DNA of 64,000 nt from an uncultured bacterium (GCA_937924755.1 CALEVZ010000013.1:1-64000), one strand, 5' to 3'. Counted from the stretch's first letter, positions 25,326-34,958 are shown. The notes: generated by a model not told the origin, from the letters alone. Made by a program: numbers and translations.

Positions 25326-28300
25326 TCGTCCTCCAAGGCAGAGAGACCGGCGGGCAGGACCCACCCTCCCGCCAGCGCCATCGCCGCGGGATCGCCGAGG
25401 AAGCCGGCGCGCCGCCGGGCGACCAGCTCACCGGCAGCCAGCGCGAGGCGCCGGCGCAGGCCGGAATCCCCTCGCCAGCACGCCTCCCGCACCGGACACC
25501 AGAGGCACGCCCGGGGTTCCTGGCCGTCCCGGGCCGACTCCAGGCGGGGGAACAGCGTCCCCGTCGCCCAGAGATCCGCCAGCGCGGCCAGTACCCGGGC
25601 GAGAGGCTCCCGGCACTCGGCGGCGTCCACCGCCACCTCCCGTATCCGCTCCCCACCCTCTTCCGGCCGCAGGTACAGCAGCCTCCCCACCCCCCCCGAG
25701 GCCGCCGCATACACAGCCGCCTGCAAGTGCTCTCCCCGTTGGACACCTTTCAGGTATGCCCTGGTCACGGAGGATGAGTTCCCCTGGTCAAAGGGATTGC
25801 GCCCGGTCTTGAAGTCGGTCAGACGGGGACCCGTCGGGGTTGCCTCCTCGAGGTCGGCGCGGAAGTCGACCCGCCACTCCCTGCCACCCACCCGGTGTAC
25901 CAGTGCCCCCTCCTTCTCCACTCCCACCACCATCAGAGCCTCTTCGGCAGGCCACAGGAGCTGGCGGGCCACCCGGAGCAGTTCGACGATGCGGGGCACC
26001 GCCAGAGAGGCCGCCTCACCGGTCAGGCCTTCCCCCCTCGCCACCTCCTCCGCCGCCGCTCGGGCCGCAGCGCCCAGCTGGCCTTCGGTCGGTGGTGGCA
26101 CCGAGCTACCGCCCCCACCGCCCTCCCTCGCTCCCAGGAGCAGCGCCAGCGCCCGATGCAGGGCGGTGCCCAGCAGACCGGCGTGCAGTTCCCCCACTTC
26201 GGCCTCGGGATCCAACGGTGGCTCCAGGCGCAGCACGCGGGTCAGGAAAGTTTGCCATGGGCAGCGCGCCAGACCCTCCAGCCATGAGACGCTGAACGCC
26301 TGCGCCGCGATCGGCTGGCACCCGACAAACCCCAGATACGGGCCAATGCGGTCTAGCATTCGCTGTTCCAGAAACTCCTCTTCCCACGCCACATCCTGCT
26401 CGCGCACGACGGCCAGCCGCGCTTTTCCCACCGCCTCCCCTGTGCCCGGCCCCAGCCGCTGCCACAACCCCAGCAGGCCCTCGCCGTCCCCCGCCACTCC
26501 CAGGTGGCGCGCGGCATCCAGGGCGGGCACCGGCCCTCCGCCCTGCCCCGGCGCTCCCCCCGCCTCCACCGCGGCCAGCCCGAGGGGTGCCACGAGGGGC
26601 GAGAGCGGCAACGCCTCTCCCGTCTCCCCCTGGCGACGCCAGGACAGCGTCACTTTCCCCGCGGCGGCGCACAGCTGGGCGAAGAGGTAGCGCTCCTCGG
26701 CCGCCGGGTCGCCCTTGAGGGGCAGATCCGGCAGGAGAGGCAGCAGCAGCGCCCGCATGCGGTCGGGCAGGAGAGGATCCTGCACCCCGCGGCGGGGAAA
26801 TACCCCGCGGTTGCAACCCACCACGAACAGGTGCTCGAAGGTGAAGCCCCGCACCGCCATCACCGGTGCCACCACCACTCCACCCCCCTGCTCGGTCGGC
26901 GCCTCCCGCAGGAGCTCCCGGGCGGCGTCCTCCAGCAGCCGGCACAGCTCCTCCCGTCGCAGCAGGGTGGCAGCGGGCACCGACCTTGAAACCTCCCCGA
27001 AGAGGCCCGTCCACGCCCCGCCCACCTCACCGGCGGGCTGCCACCCCAGTAGCTCGCCCAACCGTTCCAGGGGCCGGCGGGACTCGGCCGATCCTGTGGG
27101 GTCGTGCCACCCCTCCAACCACTGTGCCACCGCCTGGGCACGACGCTGGGCCGTCTCCACCTCTTGCCTCCCCACCACCCGCCACCGCACCCACTCCTCG
27201 TCTCCCTGCGCTCCCGCCGCCAGCGGTACCGTGATCCCCCCCGAGACCGAGAAAGTCGCCAGCTGCCCCAGCCGCCTCACCCCGGCTCTGGCCAGGGCCA
27301 CCGCCAGTACCGGCGACAAGCCCTCCGCCGCCGCCAGGTAGGCCTCCAGCGGTGCCTCCGCCCCGTGTCGAAGCAGCATCAGGGCGCTCTTCACCCGCCG
27401 CGCCCACGGCAGCCAGGGACCCGCCACCCCCAGCGGCGACCACGGCACCGCGAAGCGGCTCAGCTGACGGGCGAGGGCATCGCGGTAGGGAAGGATGTCC
27501 CGGGCCACGATGCCCACTCCTTCCGGCCGCACTCCCCAGTCCAGCAGCCGCCGCACCCGGGACGCCACCTCCTGCACCTCCCCCTCCAGGTCGGTGGCCG
27601 CCACGGCCACCACCTCTCCCGTTGCAAAGAGGCCGTCCAGCGATGTCCAGCCCTCGCCCACCCCCAGCCGCCGCCGCAGCCGGGAGGTGTAGGCAGCCCC
27701 CGGATCCGGACGAGCCCGGTCAGCCGGGTGGGGAGGCAGGTCCATAACCACGGTGGCCCCCTGCGCCACCAGCGCCTCCAGGAGATCGCCGGCCAGGGCG
27801 GTGGCGTCGGCGAACCCATACACCAGCACCGCCCGGGCGGGCAGCTGCACCCCGGCGCGCAGGTGGCCGGCGGCGCGCGCCAGCACCCCCGCCGGCCGCT
27901 CCACCCCCTCCGCTGCCAGGGCCAGCGCCGCCTTGGCCGCCACCCGGACCACGGCTGCTGCCCGCTCCGCCTCCTCCTCCCCCACTTCCCCCAGGCGCTC
28001 CTCCAGCGCCTCCACGTGCGCCACCTCCAGGCCAGCGTCCAGCAGATCCTGGACGCTGGTGAGGAGGGCGCCGTACGCGTCCTCGTACCCGGCCAGACCC
28101 GCCAACGCCCCCTCGCGACGGGCAAAGCGCTCCACCATCACCGGCAGGAGAGCGTCACCCACCACCCCCGGCGGATGCCCGGCACGCTCCAGCACTTCCC
28201 GGGCGAGGGCCAAGAGCGTCTGCACCTTCACCCCCAGCACCGCCCCACCCCGCCAGCGCACCAGCTGCTCCTGCAGATGCCGGCGCAGCGCCGAGGAGGG

Positions 28301-28441
28301 CACCACCACCCGCACCGGCTGTGCGAGGAGCTGGGGGTTGCGGGGGAGCGGCCGGAGGAGATCCTCGAGACAGGCGAACAGCTCCCGCTGGGCTGCCCGG
28401 GGACCCGCTGCCACCACCGCCGCCGGGCGAGGCTCACCCAA
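25322..28441 (-). CDS. addB: AddB-type nuclease subunit with Fe-S staple
   Basis: A 1039-residue partner of AddA. The N-terminal helicase-like half has a degenerate Walker A (VAAGPRAAQRE), as expected for an inactive motor that recognises recombination hotspots. The C-terminal RecB-type nuclease has TDFKTGRNPF. Four cysteines form the iron-sulfur staple of this family: one in LARCPWQTFL and three in CLWCPVREAC near the end. The predicted start is TTG 28441, with GGGGTGGG upstream; it overlaps the preceding metallopeptidase gene by eight bases. An alternative start is possible since TTG is unusual. Confidence 0.92.
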   Translation of the reverse strand: MGEPRPAAVVAAGPRAAQRELFACLEDLLRPLPRNPQLLAQPVRVVVPSSALRRHLQEQLVRWRGGAVLGVKVQTLLALAREVLERAGHPPGVVGDALLPVMVERFARREGALAGLAGYEDAYGALLTSVQDLLDAGLEVAHVEALEERLGEVGEEEAERAAAVVRVAAKAALALAAEGVERPAGVLARAAGHLRAGVQLPARAVLVYGFADATALAGDLLEALVAQGATVVMDLPPHPADRARPDPGAAYTSRLRRRLGVGEGWTSLDGLFATGEVVAVAATDLEGEVQEVASRVRRLLDWGVRPEGVGIVARDILPYRDALARQLSRFAVPWSPLGVAGPWLPWARRVKSALMLLRHGAEAPLEAYLAAAEGLSPVLAVALARAGVRRLGQLATFSVSGGITVPLAAGAQGDEEWVRWRVVGRQEVETAQRRAQAVAQWLEGWHDPTGSAESRRPLERLGELLGWQPAGEVGGAWTGLFGEVSRSVPAATLLRREELCRLLEDAARELLREAPTEQGGGVVVAPVMAVRGFTFEHLFVVGCNRGVFPRRGVQDPLLPDRMRALLLPLLPDLPLKGDPAAEERYLFAQLCAAAGKVTLSWRRQGETGEALPLSPLVAPLGLAAVEAGGAPGQGGGPVPALDAARHLGVAGDGEGLLGLWQRLGPGTGEAVGKARLAVVREQDVAWEEEFLEQRMLDRIGPYLGFVGCQPIAAQAFSVSWLEGLARCPWQTFLTRVLRLEPPLDPEAEVGELHAGLLGTALHRALALLLGAREGGGGGSSVPPPTEGQLGAAARAAAEEVARGEGLTGEAASLAVPRIVELLRVARQLLWPAEEALMVVGVEKEGALVHRVGGREWRVDFRADLEEATPTGPRLTDFKTGRNPFDQGNSSSVTRAYLKGVQRGEHLQAAVYAAASGGVGRLLYLRPEEGGERIREVAVDAAECREPLARVLAALADLWATGTLFPRLESARDGQEPRACLWCPVREACWRGDSGLRRRLALAAGELVARRRAGFLGDPAAMALAGGWVLPAGLSALEDE

Positions 28442-29822
28442 CGCCCACCCCGCGCTGGCCCCGGGCCGCCATCCCTTCCGCCATCAGCGATCCCTGCTCG
28501 CGCTCCGCGGGCCACTCGGTCCCCAGCAGGTAGCGGTCAAACCAGGGCCGCCACTGCTGCCTGGTCACGTAGTCGGTGATGCCGAGAAAATGCTGCGCCT
28601 GCGCCTGGCTCAACTTGAAGGAGCGCATGAAGCTCTTGAGTACGGTAAAGAAATGACTCTCCCCCAGCTCCTGGCGCAGGGCTTGCAGCACCAAGGGCCC
28701 CTTGTAGTACAGCAGAATGCCGCGGTCCTCCCACCCCGCCTGACCGGCCGGGTGGTTGGCCAAGTCTACCGTACCCTTGTCGCCCACGAAGTTACAGTTG
28801 CTCTTCCAGCGCCGAAGGGTGGCGTCGAATTCCTGTTTTTTCAATAACTGGCCCATGGCATAGGGGGCCAGGTACTCGGCCGAAGACTCGGACAACCACT
28901 GGTGCTCGCCCGCCCCCAGCTTGGCGTCATGCCCCCACCGGGTGTGCGCCGGCTCGTGCGCCAGTGGGGCGTTGATGCCCTGGGAAAACAGGCGCGCCAG
29001 CACCTCTTCCAGTGGCGAAAACGCCTCCCTGGTAATGAAGAAGATGATGCCGGCAGGGGACTGGCCGAAACCGTAGGAATTGATCTTGATGACGTGCGGC
29101 TCGGCGAACGGGAAGGCCCCCAGGTAGGGTTCGTGGAGGTCCAGCAGAGCGCTGATGATCGAGGCGATCTGCTGCATCGAGCGCTCCCTGGCGGACAAGT
29201 AGCGCGACAGACGGATTCTGATCCCCCGGTGTTCCCGCTCCAACGTCTTGTACTTACCGGCCAAAATCGCCGGAATCTGGATGGGTTTGTCCTCCCTGAG
29301 CTCGGCGCCCTCCAGCCCCTCCTCATGCCAGCGGCGTACGGTGCGGCCGCGGGAGAAGGGCGTGGGGAAACGAGGGCGGTGCTCCTCCAGCGCCGAAGAC
29401 TGCCCCAGGGGCGGCGACTCCCCAAACAGGGTGGTCACCCCTCCGGGCGAGGAGAGAATCCGAGCGCTGGTATCGTTATCCTGGAACACCCTATCGGTCC
29501 CGATGGTGCACTGGGTCACTCGCTTGACGTTGGTGCAGAACACCGACCCGGTGAACTTGTCGGCGATGGCGTAGCGCATCCTGGCCTCGCCGGCCAAGTA
29601 TGCTCCCACCACCCTCTGCCGCGCCAACACGCGCCGCTGAAAGCCGCTGCGACTCTCCGGGCGCAGGCGACCTAGTTGGAGCGTTCGCCCCGCCGGCGGC
29701 ACCCCTGCTCCGGATGAAAGCACGTCGCCCAAAGCCGCCCACCCCACCACCGTGCCGCCGCCCACCTCCACCCCGGCCGCCAGGATGATCACCGCAACAC
29801 CGAACGCCAGCCGTCGTCCCAG
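28434..29822 (-). CDS. M1-type (gluzincin) metallopeptidase-like protein, exported or anchored
   Basis: About 462 residues; N-terminal signal or anchor (RRLAFGVAVIILAAGVEVGGG). The zinc motif HEPAH (about 289-293) is followed exactly 18 residues later by the Glu of WLSESSAEYLA, the HExxH-x18-E signature of family M1 peptidases. The rest (YYKGPLVLQALRQELGESHFFTVLKSFM, then TDYVTRQQWRPWFDRYLLGTEWP) matches the M1 helical domain. The exact start is unclear: no ATG or GTG with a ribosome site exists near the signal; CTG 29822 has GGGAGG six bases upstream and GTG 29792 is the alternative. The 3' end overlaps addB, an unexpected pairing. Confidence 0.72.
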   Translation of the reverse strand: MGRRLAFGVAVIILAAGVEVGGGTVVGWAALGDVLSSGAGVPPAGRTLQLGRLRPESRSGFQRRVLARQRVVGAYLAGEARMRYAIADKFTGSVFCTNVKRVTQCTIGTDRVFQDNDTSARILSSPGGVTTLFGESPPLGQSSALEEHRPRFPTPFSRGRTVRRWHEEGLEGAELREDKPIQIPAILAGKYKTLEREHRGIRIRLSRYLSARERSMQQIASIISALLDLHEPYLGAFPFAEPHVIKINSYGFGQSPAGIIFFITREAFSPLEEVLARLFSQGINAPLAHEPAHTRWGHDAKLGAGEHQWLSESSAEYLAPYAMGQLLKKQEFDATLRRWKSNCNFVGDKGTVDLANHPAGQAGWEDRGILLYYKGPLVLQALRQELGESHFFTVLKSFMRSFKLSQAQAQHFLGITDYVTRQQWRPWFDRYLLGTEWPAEREQGSLMAEGMAARGQRGVGVG

Positions 29823-29867
29823 GCTCTGCCTCCCGATGACAGGTACTGTACACGACCCCGTCGGCGG

Positions 29868-29898
29868 TTGCCGCCCCACCCGCCGGCCCGCGTAAAAT
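29868..29898 (+). promoter_or_regulatory. Putative leaderless promoter of the helicase gene
   Basis: TTGCCG (29868-29873), 19-nt spacer and TAAAAT (29893-29898), ending eight bases before GTG 29907. No Shine-Dalgarno is present between them. Confidence 0.45.
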
Positions 29899-29906
29899 CC
29901 TCCGTC

Positions 29907-32309
29907 GTGACCGCGCGCGTCGACCTCGAGGGGCGGGTGGTGACCTGCTCGGTGCACGATCTCCTCCCGGACCCCCTGCGGCGCTCCCTGGGCCTGCCAG
30001 GGGAGGGGTTTTCGCGCCTGGCCATAGGCGCCGAGTTGCACCGGCGGGTGCAGGCCCAGCGCGCCAGTGAAACGCCCGGCTACCTGGCCGAGGTGCCCAT
30101 CGATGCAACGCTGGAGATCGATGGCTGGACCTTGCGCATCGCCGGGCGCGCCGACGGGGTGGCGCTGGGCGACGACGGGCGGCCGGTGGTGGAGGAGATC
30201 AAGACGGTGGACTTGCGCGCCAAGCTTTCGAGATCCGCTGCGACAGAGCAGCTGGAGCGCCACCGCTGGCAGGTGCGGCTGTACGCCTTCTGCCTCTATC
30301 CCGACGGCGGCGCCGGCGCCCGCCTGCTACTGGTGGATTTCTCCGGCCGCCGCACTCACCTGGAGCAGGTGCCCTGGTCCCCGGCGGATACCCGCGCCTT
30401 TGTGCGCGGGCGGCTGCACACCTGGATCGCCCTCGAACGGCAGCGTGAGCGGCTGAAGGAGCGCTGGCGGCGGGCGGCGGCGGAGCTGCCTTTTCCCTAT
30501 CCGGAGCCGCGACCGGTGCAGCTGGAGGCCATGCAGGCCGTGGACGAGGTGCTGGCGACGGGCCGGCATTTGCTGCTGGCGGCCCCCACCGGCACCGGCA
30601 AAACCGCGGCGGCGCTCTACCCCGCGGTGAGGCACGCCCTCCAGCACGGCCGGCGGGTCGTCTTCCTCACCGCCAAGACGTTGCAGCAAAAACTGGCGGT
30701 GGAGACCCTGCAGTTGCTGCAGGAGGGAGCGTGGCGCTCCCTGCAGCTGCGAGCCAAGGCAAAGATGTGCGCCAACCGCGAAGTCATCTGCCACGAGGAG
30801 CTGTGCGAGTTCGCCCGCGAGTACGGGTTCAAGGTGCAGCAGCGGGGGGTGGTGGAGGCCATCCTCGAAGGTTCGCCACATCTGGATCCGGACCGCATCT
30901 TCGCCGTCGCCCGCACCGCCCAGGTGTGCCCCTTCGAGGTGTCCCTGGAGCTGGTGGGGCACTGCTCGGTGATCGTCTGTGACTACAACTACGTGTTCGC
31001 CCCCAACGTCTCCCTGGGCTCGCTGGTGGGCGATGGCGAACTGGACGACACCTACCTCATCATCGACGAGGCGCACAACCTGGTGGAGCGGGCGCGGGAG
31101 TACTACTCGCCCCGCCTGAGCACGGCGGCGTTGGCCCGGGCCAGGCGGGTGGTGGTGGGATGCTCGGCGCGGGTGTGCCAACAGCTGTTGGAGCTGCTGG
31201 CCCGCCTGGAAGGGCTCGTCCGCGACACCGTCGAGGAGGCCCTCGGCCATCGCGCCGGCGTGCGGCCCGCCCAACTACCCACCGCAGCCCTCGCCCAGCT
31301 CCGCCTGGAGCTGGACGGGCTGATGCCCGACTATTTCGCCTTTAAACGTGATGCCGAGCTGTGGCTAGCCGAGGATCCTGTCATTGCCACCTTGCTCACC
31401 CTGGCGCAGACCTCCGAGCTGGCGGCGCTGGAGGCCGAGGAGCTTGCTCCCCTGGCCCAGCGCAGTGAGGACGGCGACGAGGCCGTGCGCCTGTTCTGCC
31501 TGGATGCGGCGCAATTCACCGGCGCCATCATCGCCCGCTCGGCGGGGTGCGTGGCCATGTCCGCCACCCTGGAGCCGTTCGAGTTCTACCGCGATCTGCT
31601 CGGATTCTCCCGCCAGCGCACCGACACCCTGGCGTTGCCCTCGCCCTTTCCCCGCGAGCACCGTCTGGTGATCGCGGTGGATTCGGTGGACACCTCCTAC
31701 CGTCACCGCCATCGCTTCTATGAGCCCATTGCCCAGCTGGTGGGCGAGCTGGCGCCGCCCGGCCGCAACGTCCTGGCGCTCTTCCCCTCCTACGCCTTTC
31801 TGCGCGAGGTGGCAAGCCGTCTGCGGGCTCCCGGCCATCGGGTCGAGGTGCAGCAGGAGGGGGACTCGGACGCCGCTCGCCGCCAGGTGCTGGAGCTGCT
31901 GCGCGGCAACCGGGAACCGGTGCTATTGCTGGCGGTGATGGGCGGGGTGTTCGCCGAGGGGGTGGACTACCCCGGCGACATGTTACAGGGCGTCATCGTC
32001 GTCTCCCCGGCACTGCCCCTGGTCACTCCGGAGCGGGAGCTGCTTAAGAAGCACTTCGCCGAGCGCTACGAGCGCGGCTTCGAGTACGCGTATCTGGTGC
32101 CGGGCATGACCCGGGTGGTGCAGGCCGCGGGACGGCTTATCCGTTCGGAACAGGACCGCGGCTTCATCGTTCTGATGTGCAAGCGCTTCCTGCGCCGCCC
32201 CTACGTCGACCTGCTGCCCCACGACTGGACCAGGGGGGACCCGGGAGAGCTGCGGACGGAAGATCCGATATCCGCGGTCGAGGACTTTTTCCGCAATCTA
32301 CCATGCTAG
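29907..32309 (+). CDS. DinG/XPD-family helicase with N-terminal PD-(D/E)XK nuclease-like domain
   Basis: An 800-residue Fe-S helicase. Residues 1-180 resemble a Cas4/RecB-type PD-(D/E)XK domain (IAGRADGVALGDDGRPVVEE then IKTVDLRAK, with QVRLYAFCL following). The helicase part has Walker A APTGTGKT (about 226-233), four cysteines that bind a 4Fe-4S cluster (about 287, 295, 300 and 340), DEAH (about 387), SATLEPFEFY, and motif VI VVQAAGRLIRSEQD. This layout matches the Rad3/XPD-like helicase group that unwinds DNA 5'-3' in repair. It starts at GTG 29907 with a -10 box and no ribosome site. The combination of nuclease-like and XPD-like domains is known but not common. Confidence 0.87.
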   Translation: MTARVDLEGRVVTCSVHDLLPDPLRRSLGLPGEGFSRLAIGAELHRRVQAQRASETPGYLAEVPIDATLEIDGWTLRIAGRADGVALGDDGRPVVEEIKTVDLRAKLSRSAATEQLERHRWQVRLYAFCLYPDGGAGARLLLVDFSGRRTHLEQVPWSPADTRAFVRGRLHTWIALERQRERLKERWRRAAAELPFPYPEPRPVQLEAMQAVDEVLATGRHLLLAAPTGTGKTAAALYPAVRHALQHGRRVVFLTAKTLQQKLAVETLQLLQEGAWRSLQLRAKAKMCANREVICHEELCEFAREYGFKVQQRGVVEAILEGSPHLDPDRIFAVARTAQVCPFEVSLELVGHCSVIVCDYNYVFAPNVSLGSLVGDGELDDTYLIIDEAHNLVERAREYYSPRLSTAALARARRVVVGCSARVCQQLLELLARLEGLVRDTVEEALGHRAGVRPAQLPTAALAQLRLELDGLMPDYFAFKRDAELWLAEDPVIATLLTLAQTSELAALEAEELAPLAQRSEDGDEAVRLFCLDAAQFTGAIIARSAGCVAMSATLEPFEFYRDLLGFSRQRTDTLALPSPFPREHRLVIAVDSVDTSYRHRHRFYEPIAQLVGELAPPGRNVLALFPSYAFLREVASRLRAPGHRVEVQQEGDSDAARRQVLELLRGNREPVLLLAVMGGVFAEGVDYPGDMLQGVIVVSPALPLVTPERELLKKHFAERYERGFEYAYLVPGMTRVVQAAGRLIRSEQDRGFIVLMCKRFLRRPYVDLLPHDWTRGDPGELRTEDPISAVEDFFRNLPC

Positions 32310-32338
32310 AGTGAGACTCTATCAACTGGGAGGGCGTC

Positions 32339-32779
32339 ATGGAGACCATTGCCACCGTTCTCAAGGAAAAGGGCCCCACCGTCTATCAGCTTCCCCCTAC
32401 GGCCACCGTCATGCAAGCCGTGGAGGCCATGTGTGCAGCCAAGGTGGGCTCGGTTCTGGTGGTGCAGGAGCGGCGACCGGTGGGCATCTTCACCGAGCGG
32501 GATCTGATGACTCGGGTCATCCTGGCGCGTCGCGACCCGGAGAACACCACCCTCGCCGAAGTGATGACCCGCGAGGTGGTGTGCGTGGAGGAGTCCACCA
32601 CCACCACCGCCGCCATGGCGTTGATGACCGAGCGACGGGTCCGCCACCTGCCGGTGGTGGACGGCGGCAAGGTGGTCGGCCTGGTTTCCATCGGCGATCT
32701 GGTGCGGCGGCAGACGACCATGCAGTCGTACGAGATCCGCATGCTCACCAACTACATCATGGGGAGCTATCCGGGCTGA
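32339..32779 (+). CDS. CBS-domain pair protein
   Basis: A 146-residue cytoplasmic protein made of two CBS motifs (about 12-66 and 76-132): AMCAAKVGSVLVVQERRPVG then IFTERDL, and ALMTERRVRHLPVVDGGKVV then GLVSIGDLV. Such small modules bind adenine nucleotides and act as energy sensors, sometimes with a partner protein. GGGAGGGCGTC gives a good ribosome site at ATG 32339, 29 nt after the helicase stop, so the two may share a transcript. The ligand and partner cannot be inferred. Confidence 0.85.
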   Translation: METIATVLKEKGPTVYQLPPTATVMQAVEAMCAAKVGSVLVVQERRPVGIFTERDLMTRVILARRDPENTTLAEVMTREVVCVEESTTTTAAMALMTERRVRHLPVVDGGKVVGLVSIGDLVRRQTTMQSYEIRMLTNYIMGSYPG

Positions 32780-32824
32780 TCGAGCCCCGGGCCGGGGAGG
32801 ACGGCCAGCTATCGACCCGGGGGG

Positions 32825-34150
32825 TCACGCCTCTGCCGCGCGCTCGCCAAACAGGGCGTGGGCGGTGGCCGCCAGGACCGTCACCCTCGCCAGCTGCCCT
32901 GCCGCAATCCCTTCCCAGGGTGGCAGATTGACCACTCGGTTGTCGGCCCCCCGCCCCTGCCACAGCGCCCCTCGCCTGGCCGGTCCGTCCAACAACACCT
33001 CCACGGTGCGGCCGATGAACGACTGGTTGAGGGACAGCTGGATCTCCTCTTGTACCTGGAACAGCCGTTCCAGACGCTTCCCCGCCACCTGCCGAGGTAC
33101 CGCGCCCGGATAGCGACTGGCCGGCGTGCGGGGACGCGGCGAATAGATGAAACCGAAAAGCTGCCCGAAACGAATTTCCTCCACCAGCCGCAAGGTGGCC
33201 TCAAAATCCTCCTCGTTCTCGCCCGGGAATCCGACGATGACGTCGGTGGAAAGCGTGAGGTGGGGCGCCGCCGCGCGGATGGCGGCGATCAGCTCCCGGT
33301 AATCCTGGTTGGTGTAGCGCCGGTGCATGCGTCGCAGCACGGCGTCGGACCCGGCCTGGAAGGGCAGGTGCAGATAGCTACCCAGCCGTGGCACCTGTCC
33401 CAGCGCGGCGATCAGCCGCGGGGTAAAAAAGGCCGGGTGAGAGGTGATGAACTGCACCCGCCACAGCCCCTCGACCTCCCCCACCGCGGTCAGTAGATCG
33501 GCCAGATCGGCGCCACTTGCTGGGCAGCGATAGGCGTTGATGGTCTGCCCCAACAACGTGATTTCTCGCGCGCCGGTGTCGACGAGTTGCCGCACCTCGG
33601 CAACGATGGCCGCCAGTGGTCGGCTCACCTCCCGCCCCCGGGTGTAGGGCACCACGCAGAAGGAGCAATGCTGATTGCAGCCGTGGATGGCGGTTACCAG
33701 CTGGCGCGCCCCACCGCGACGGACGATGAGACTGGCGTCGTAGTCCCGGTCGCTGCCCACAAAACCCTGCGCCACCGGCCGCCCCCCGGCCTCCACCTCC
33801 TCGAGCAAGCCGGGCAGCTGCTTGAACTTCCCCGGCCCCAGCACGAACGACAGCACCCGCGACCGGGCCAGCAGGCGGGCCCCCTCCTGCTCCGCCACGC
33901 ACCCGCACAGCCCCACGACCTTCGGGTTGCCCGTTGCAAGGCGCAGCTTGTGCAGCTCGCCGAGACGGGAAAGCACCTTCTGGACGGCCTTCTCGCGGAC
34001 CGAACAGGTGTTCAGCAACACCACGTCCGCCGTCTCGGCTTCGCCGACCGGCTGCAGTCCCCGCGACTCCAGGATACCAGCCAGCTGCTGGCTATCCAGC
34101 ACGTTCATCTGGCAACCCCAGGTTTCGACGTAGTAGGTCGCCAAGTTCAC
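32825..34150 (-). CDS. miaB: tRNA-2-methylthio-N6-dimethylallyladenosine synthase MiaB
   Basis: A 441-residue radical-SAM methylthiotransferase that adds the methylthio group to i6A37 of tRNAs reading UNN codons. The N-terminal cluster cysteines are Cys13 (TWGCQMN), Cys49 (NTCSVRE) and one of Cys82/84 (LCGC). The radical-SAM motif is CNQHCSFC (158-165). ALRFGQLFGFIYSPRPRTPA-like text, and a C-terminal TRAM domain (about 370-435), follow. GTG 34150 has GAGGAG six bases upstream; 82 further upstream codons in frame are rejected. It converges on the CBS gene. Confidence 0.93.
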   Translation of the reverse strand: MNLATYYVETWGCQMNVLDSQQLAGILESRGLQPVGEAETADVVLLNTCSVREKAVQKVLSRLGELHKLRLATGNPKVVGLCGCVAEQEGARLLARSRVLSFVLGPGKFKQLPGLLEEVEAGGRPVAQGFVGSDRDYDASLIVRRGGARQLVTAIHGCNQHCSFCVVPYTRGREVSRPLAAIVAEVRQLVDTGAREITLLGQTINAYRCPASGADLADLLTAVGEVEGLWRVQFITSHPAFFTPRLIAALGQVPRLGSYLHLPFQAGSDAVLRRMHRRYTNQDYRELIAAIRAAAPHLTLSTDVIVGFPGENEEDFEATLRLVEEIRFGQLFGFIYSPRPRTPASRYPGAVPRQVAGKRLERLFQVQEEIQLSLNQSFIGRTVEVLLDGPARRGALWQGRGADNRVVNLPPWEGIAAGQLARVTVLAATAHALFGERAAEA

Positions 34151-34210
34151 GAGGTGCTCCTCAACCTCCCGTTGCAGCGAGAAACGATACCACGTCTCAG
34201 CAGAACCCGA

Positions 34211-34229
34211 CCCCGTCCGTCTGACGGGG
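34211..34229 (-). terminator. Stem-loop between the coiled-coil gene and miaB
   Basis: A perfect 7-bp dyad, CCCCGTC / GACGGGG, with a 5-nt loop, lies 45 nt after the stop of the upstream minus-strand gene (34275). It is followed on that strand by TCGGGTTCT, only slightly U-rich, so it is a possible but weak intrinsic terminator. Confidence 0.35.
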
Positions 34230-34274
34230 CGCGTTGTCCCCGGATCTGCGGCCCCGCTGACCGGCTCACTGCCC

Positions 34275-34958
34275 CTAGTAGGCCTCCCGCCGCCGCGCCG
34301 GGGGGCGCTCGGAGGCGGGGGCCTCCAAGCTCGGCGGCGAGGATACCGGCGCCGGCTCGGGCAACCCCCGGAACCAGCCCGGCAACGCTCCCTCACGCAA
34401 AGCCGCCTGGATCACCTCGTCGGGCAAGTTGCGGTTCTGCGCCAGGAGGGTTCGAGTCTCGTTCAACTTCGCCAGCGCCTCATCCCAGGCCGGCTTGATC
34501 ACCCCGTCGCGCCGAAAGGGGTCGTCCTGGGCATAGAACTCCCGCTTCAGCCGCTCAACTTCGCGGTTCAGCCGGTCTTCTTCCTGCTCGAGGTAGCGCA
34601 GGTACCCGCGCGCCCGCTGGTAGCGCTGCTGCCACAGCCGCTGGGCGGCGGCTTCACCGCCCGTGGCTCGCTCGCGACCGAGGCCCGGCTCTTCCGGGGC
34701 TCCAGCAGGCAGCGGGGCACTCCCTGCCGCCGTTGTCAACTCCACGTCTCCCGCCAGCGCCTTCAAATTCTCATTGGTGATGGTGAGCCCTCCCTGCGGC
34801 GTCCGCAGGCGGGTGCGCGCCGCCACCTCCGCCAGGGAGCCACTGGGCGCGCCGGTCGCACGCCTCACCACCGCCGGTCTCGCCGTCGGCGCCGGCGTTG
34901 GCGTCGGTGTGGGCGGCGGCGGCGCCGCAATCACGATTAATCCCAATACGCTCAGCAC
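34275..34958 (-). CDS. Exported coiled-coil protein, function unknown
   Basis: A 227-residue protein with a short N-terminal hydrophobic segment (LSVLGLIVIAA) and a Pro/Thr linker (PPPPTPTPTPAPTA), then a coiled-coil region (about 105-150: RARGYLRYLEQEEDRLNREV and EVERLKREF) and a Pro-rich tail. YAQDDPFRRDGVIKPAWDEAL is a distinctive conserved-looking segment, but I do not recognise a named family. GAGGAGG precedes GTG 34958. It lies 108 nt after ptsI on the same strand and could share its transcript. It is probably periplasmic or envelope-anchored. Confidence 0.75.
   Translation of the reverse strand: MLSVLGLIVIAAPPPPTPTPTPAPTARPAVVRRATGAPSGSLAEVAARTRLRTPQGGLTITNENLKALAGDVELTTAAGSAPLPAGAPEEPGLGRERATGGEAAAQRLWQQRYQRARGYLRYLEQEEDRLNREVERLKREFYAQDDPFRRDGVIKPAWDEALAKLNETRTLLAQNRNLPDEVIQAALREGALPGWFRGLPEPAPVSSPPSLEAPASERPPARRREAY

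Noticed and set aside
32785-32797. CCCCGG-G-CCGGGG dyad between the CBS gene and miaB as a terminator
   Set aside because: The usable stem is only four base pairs with no T run; in G+C-rich DNA such dyads are common.
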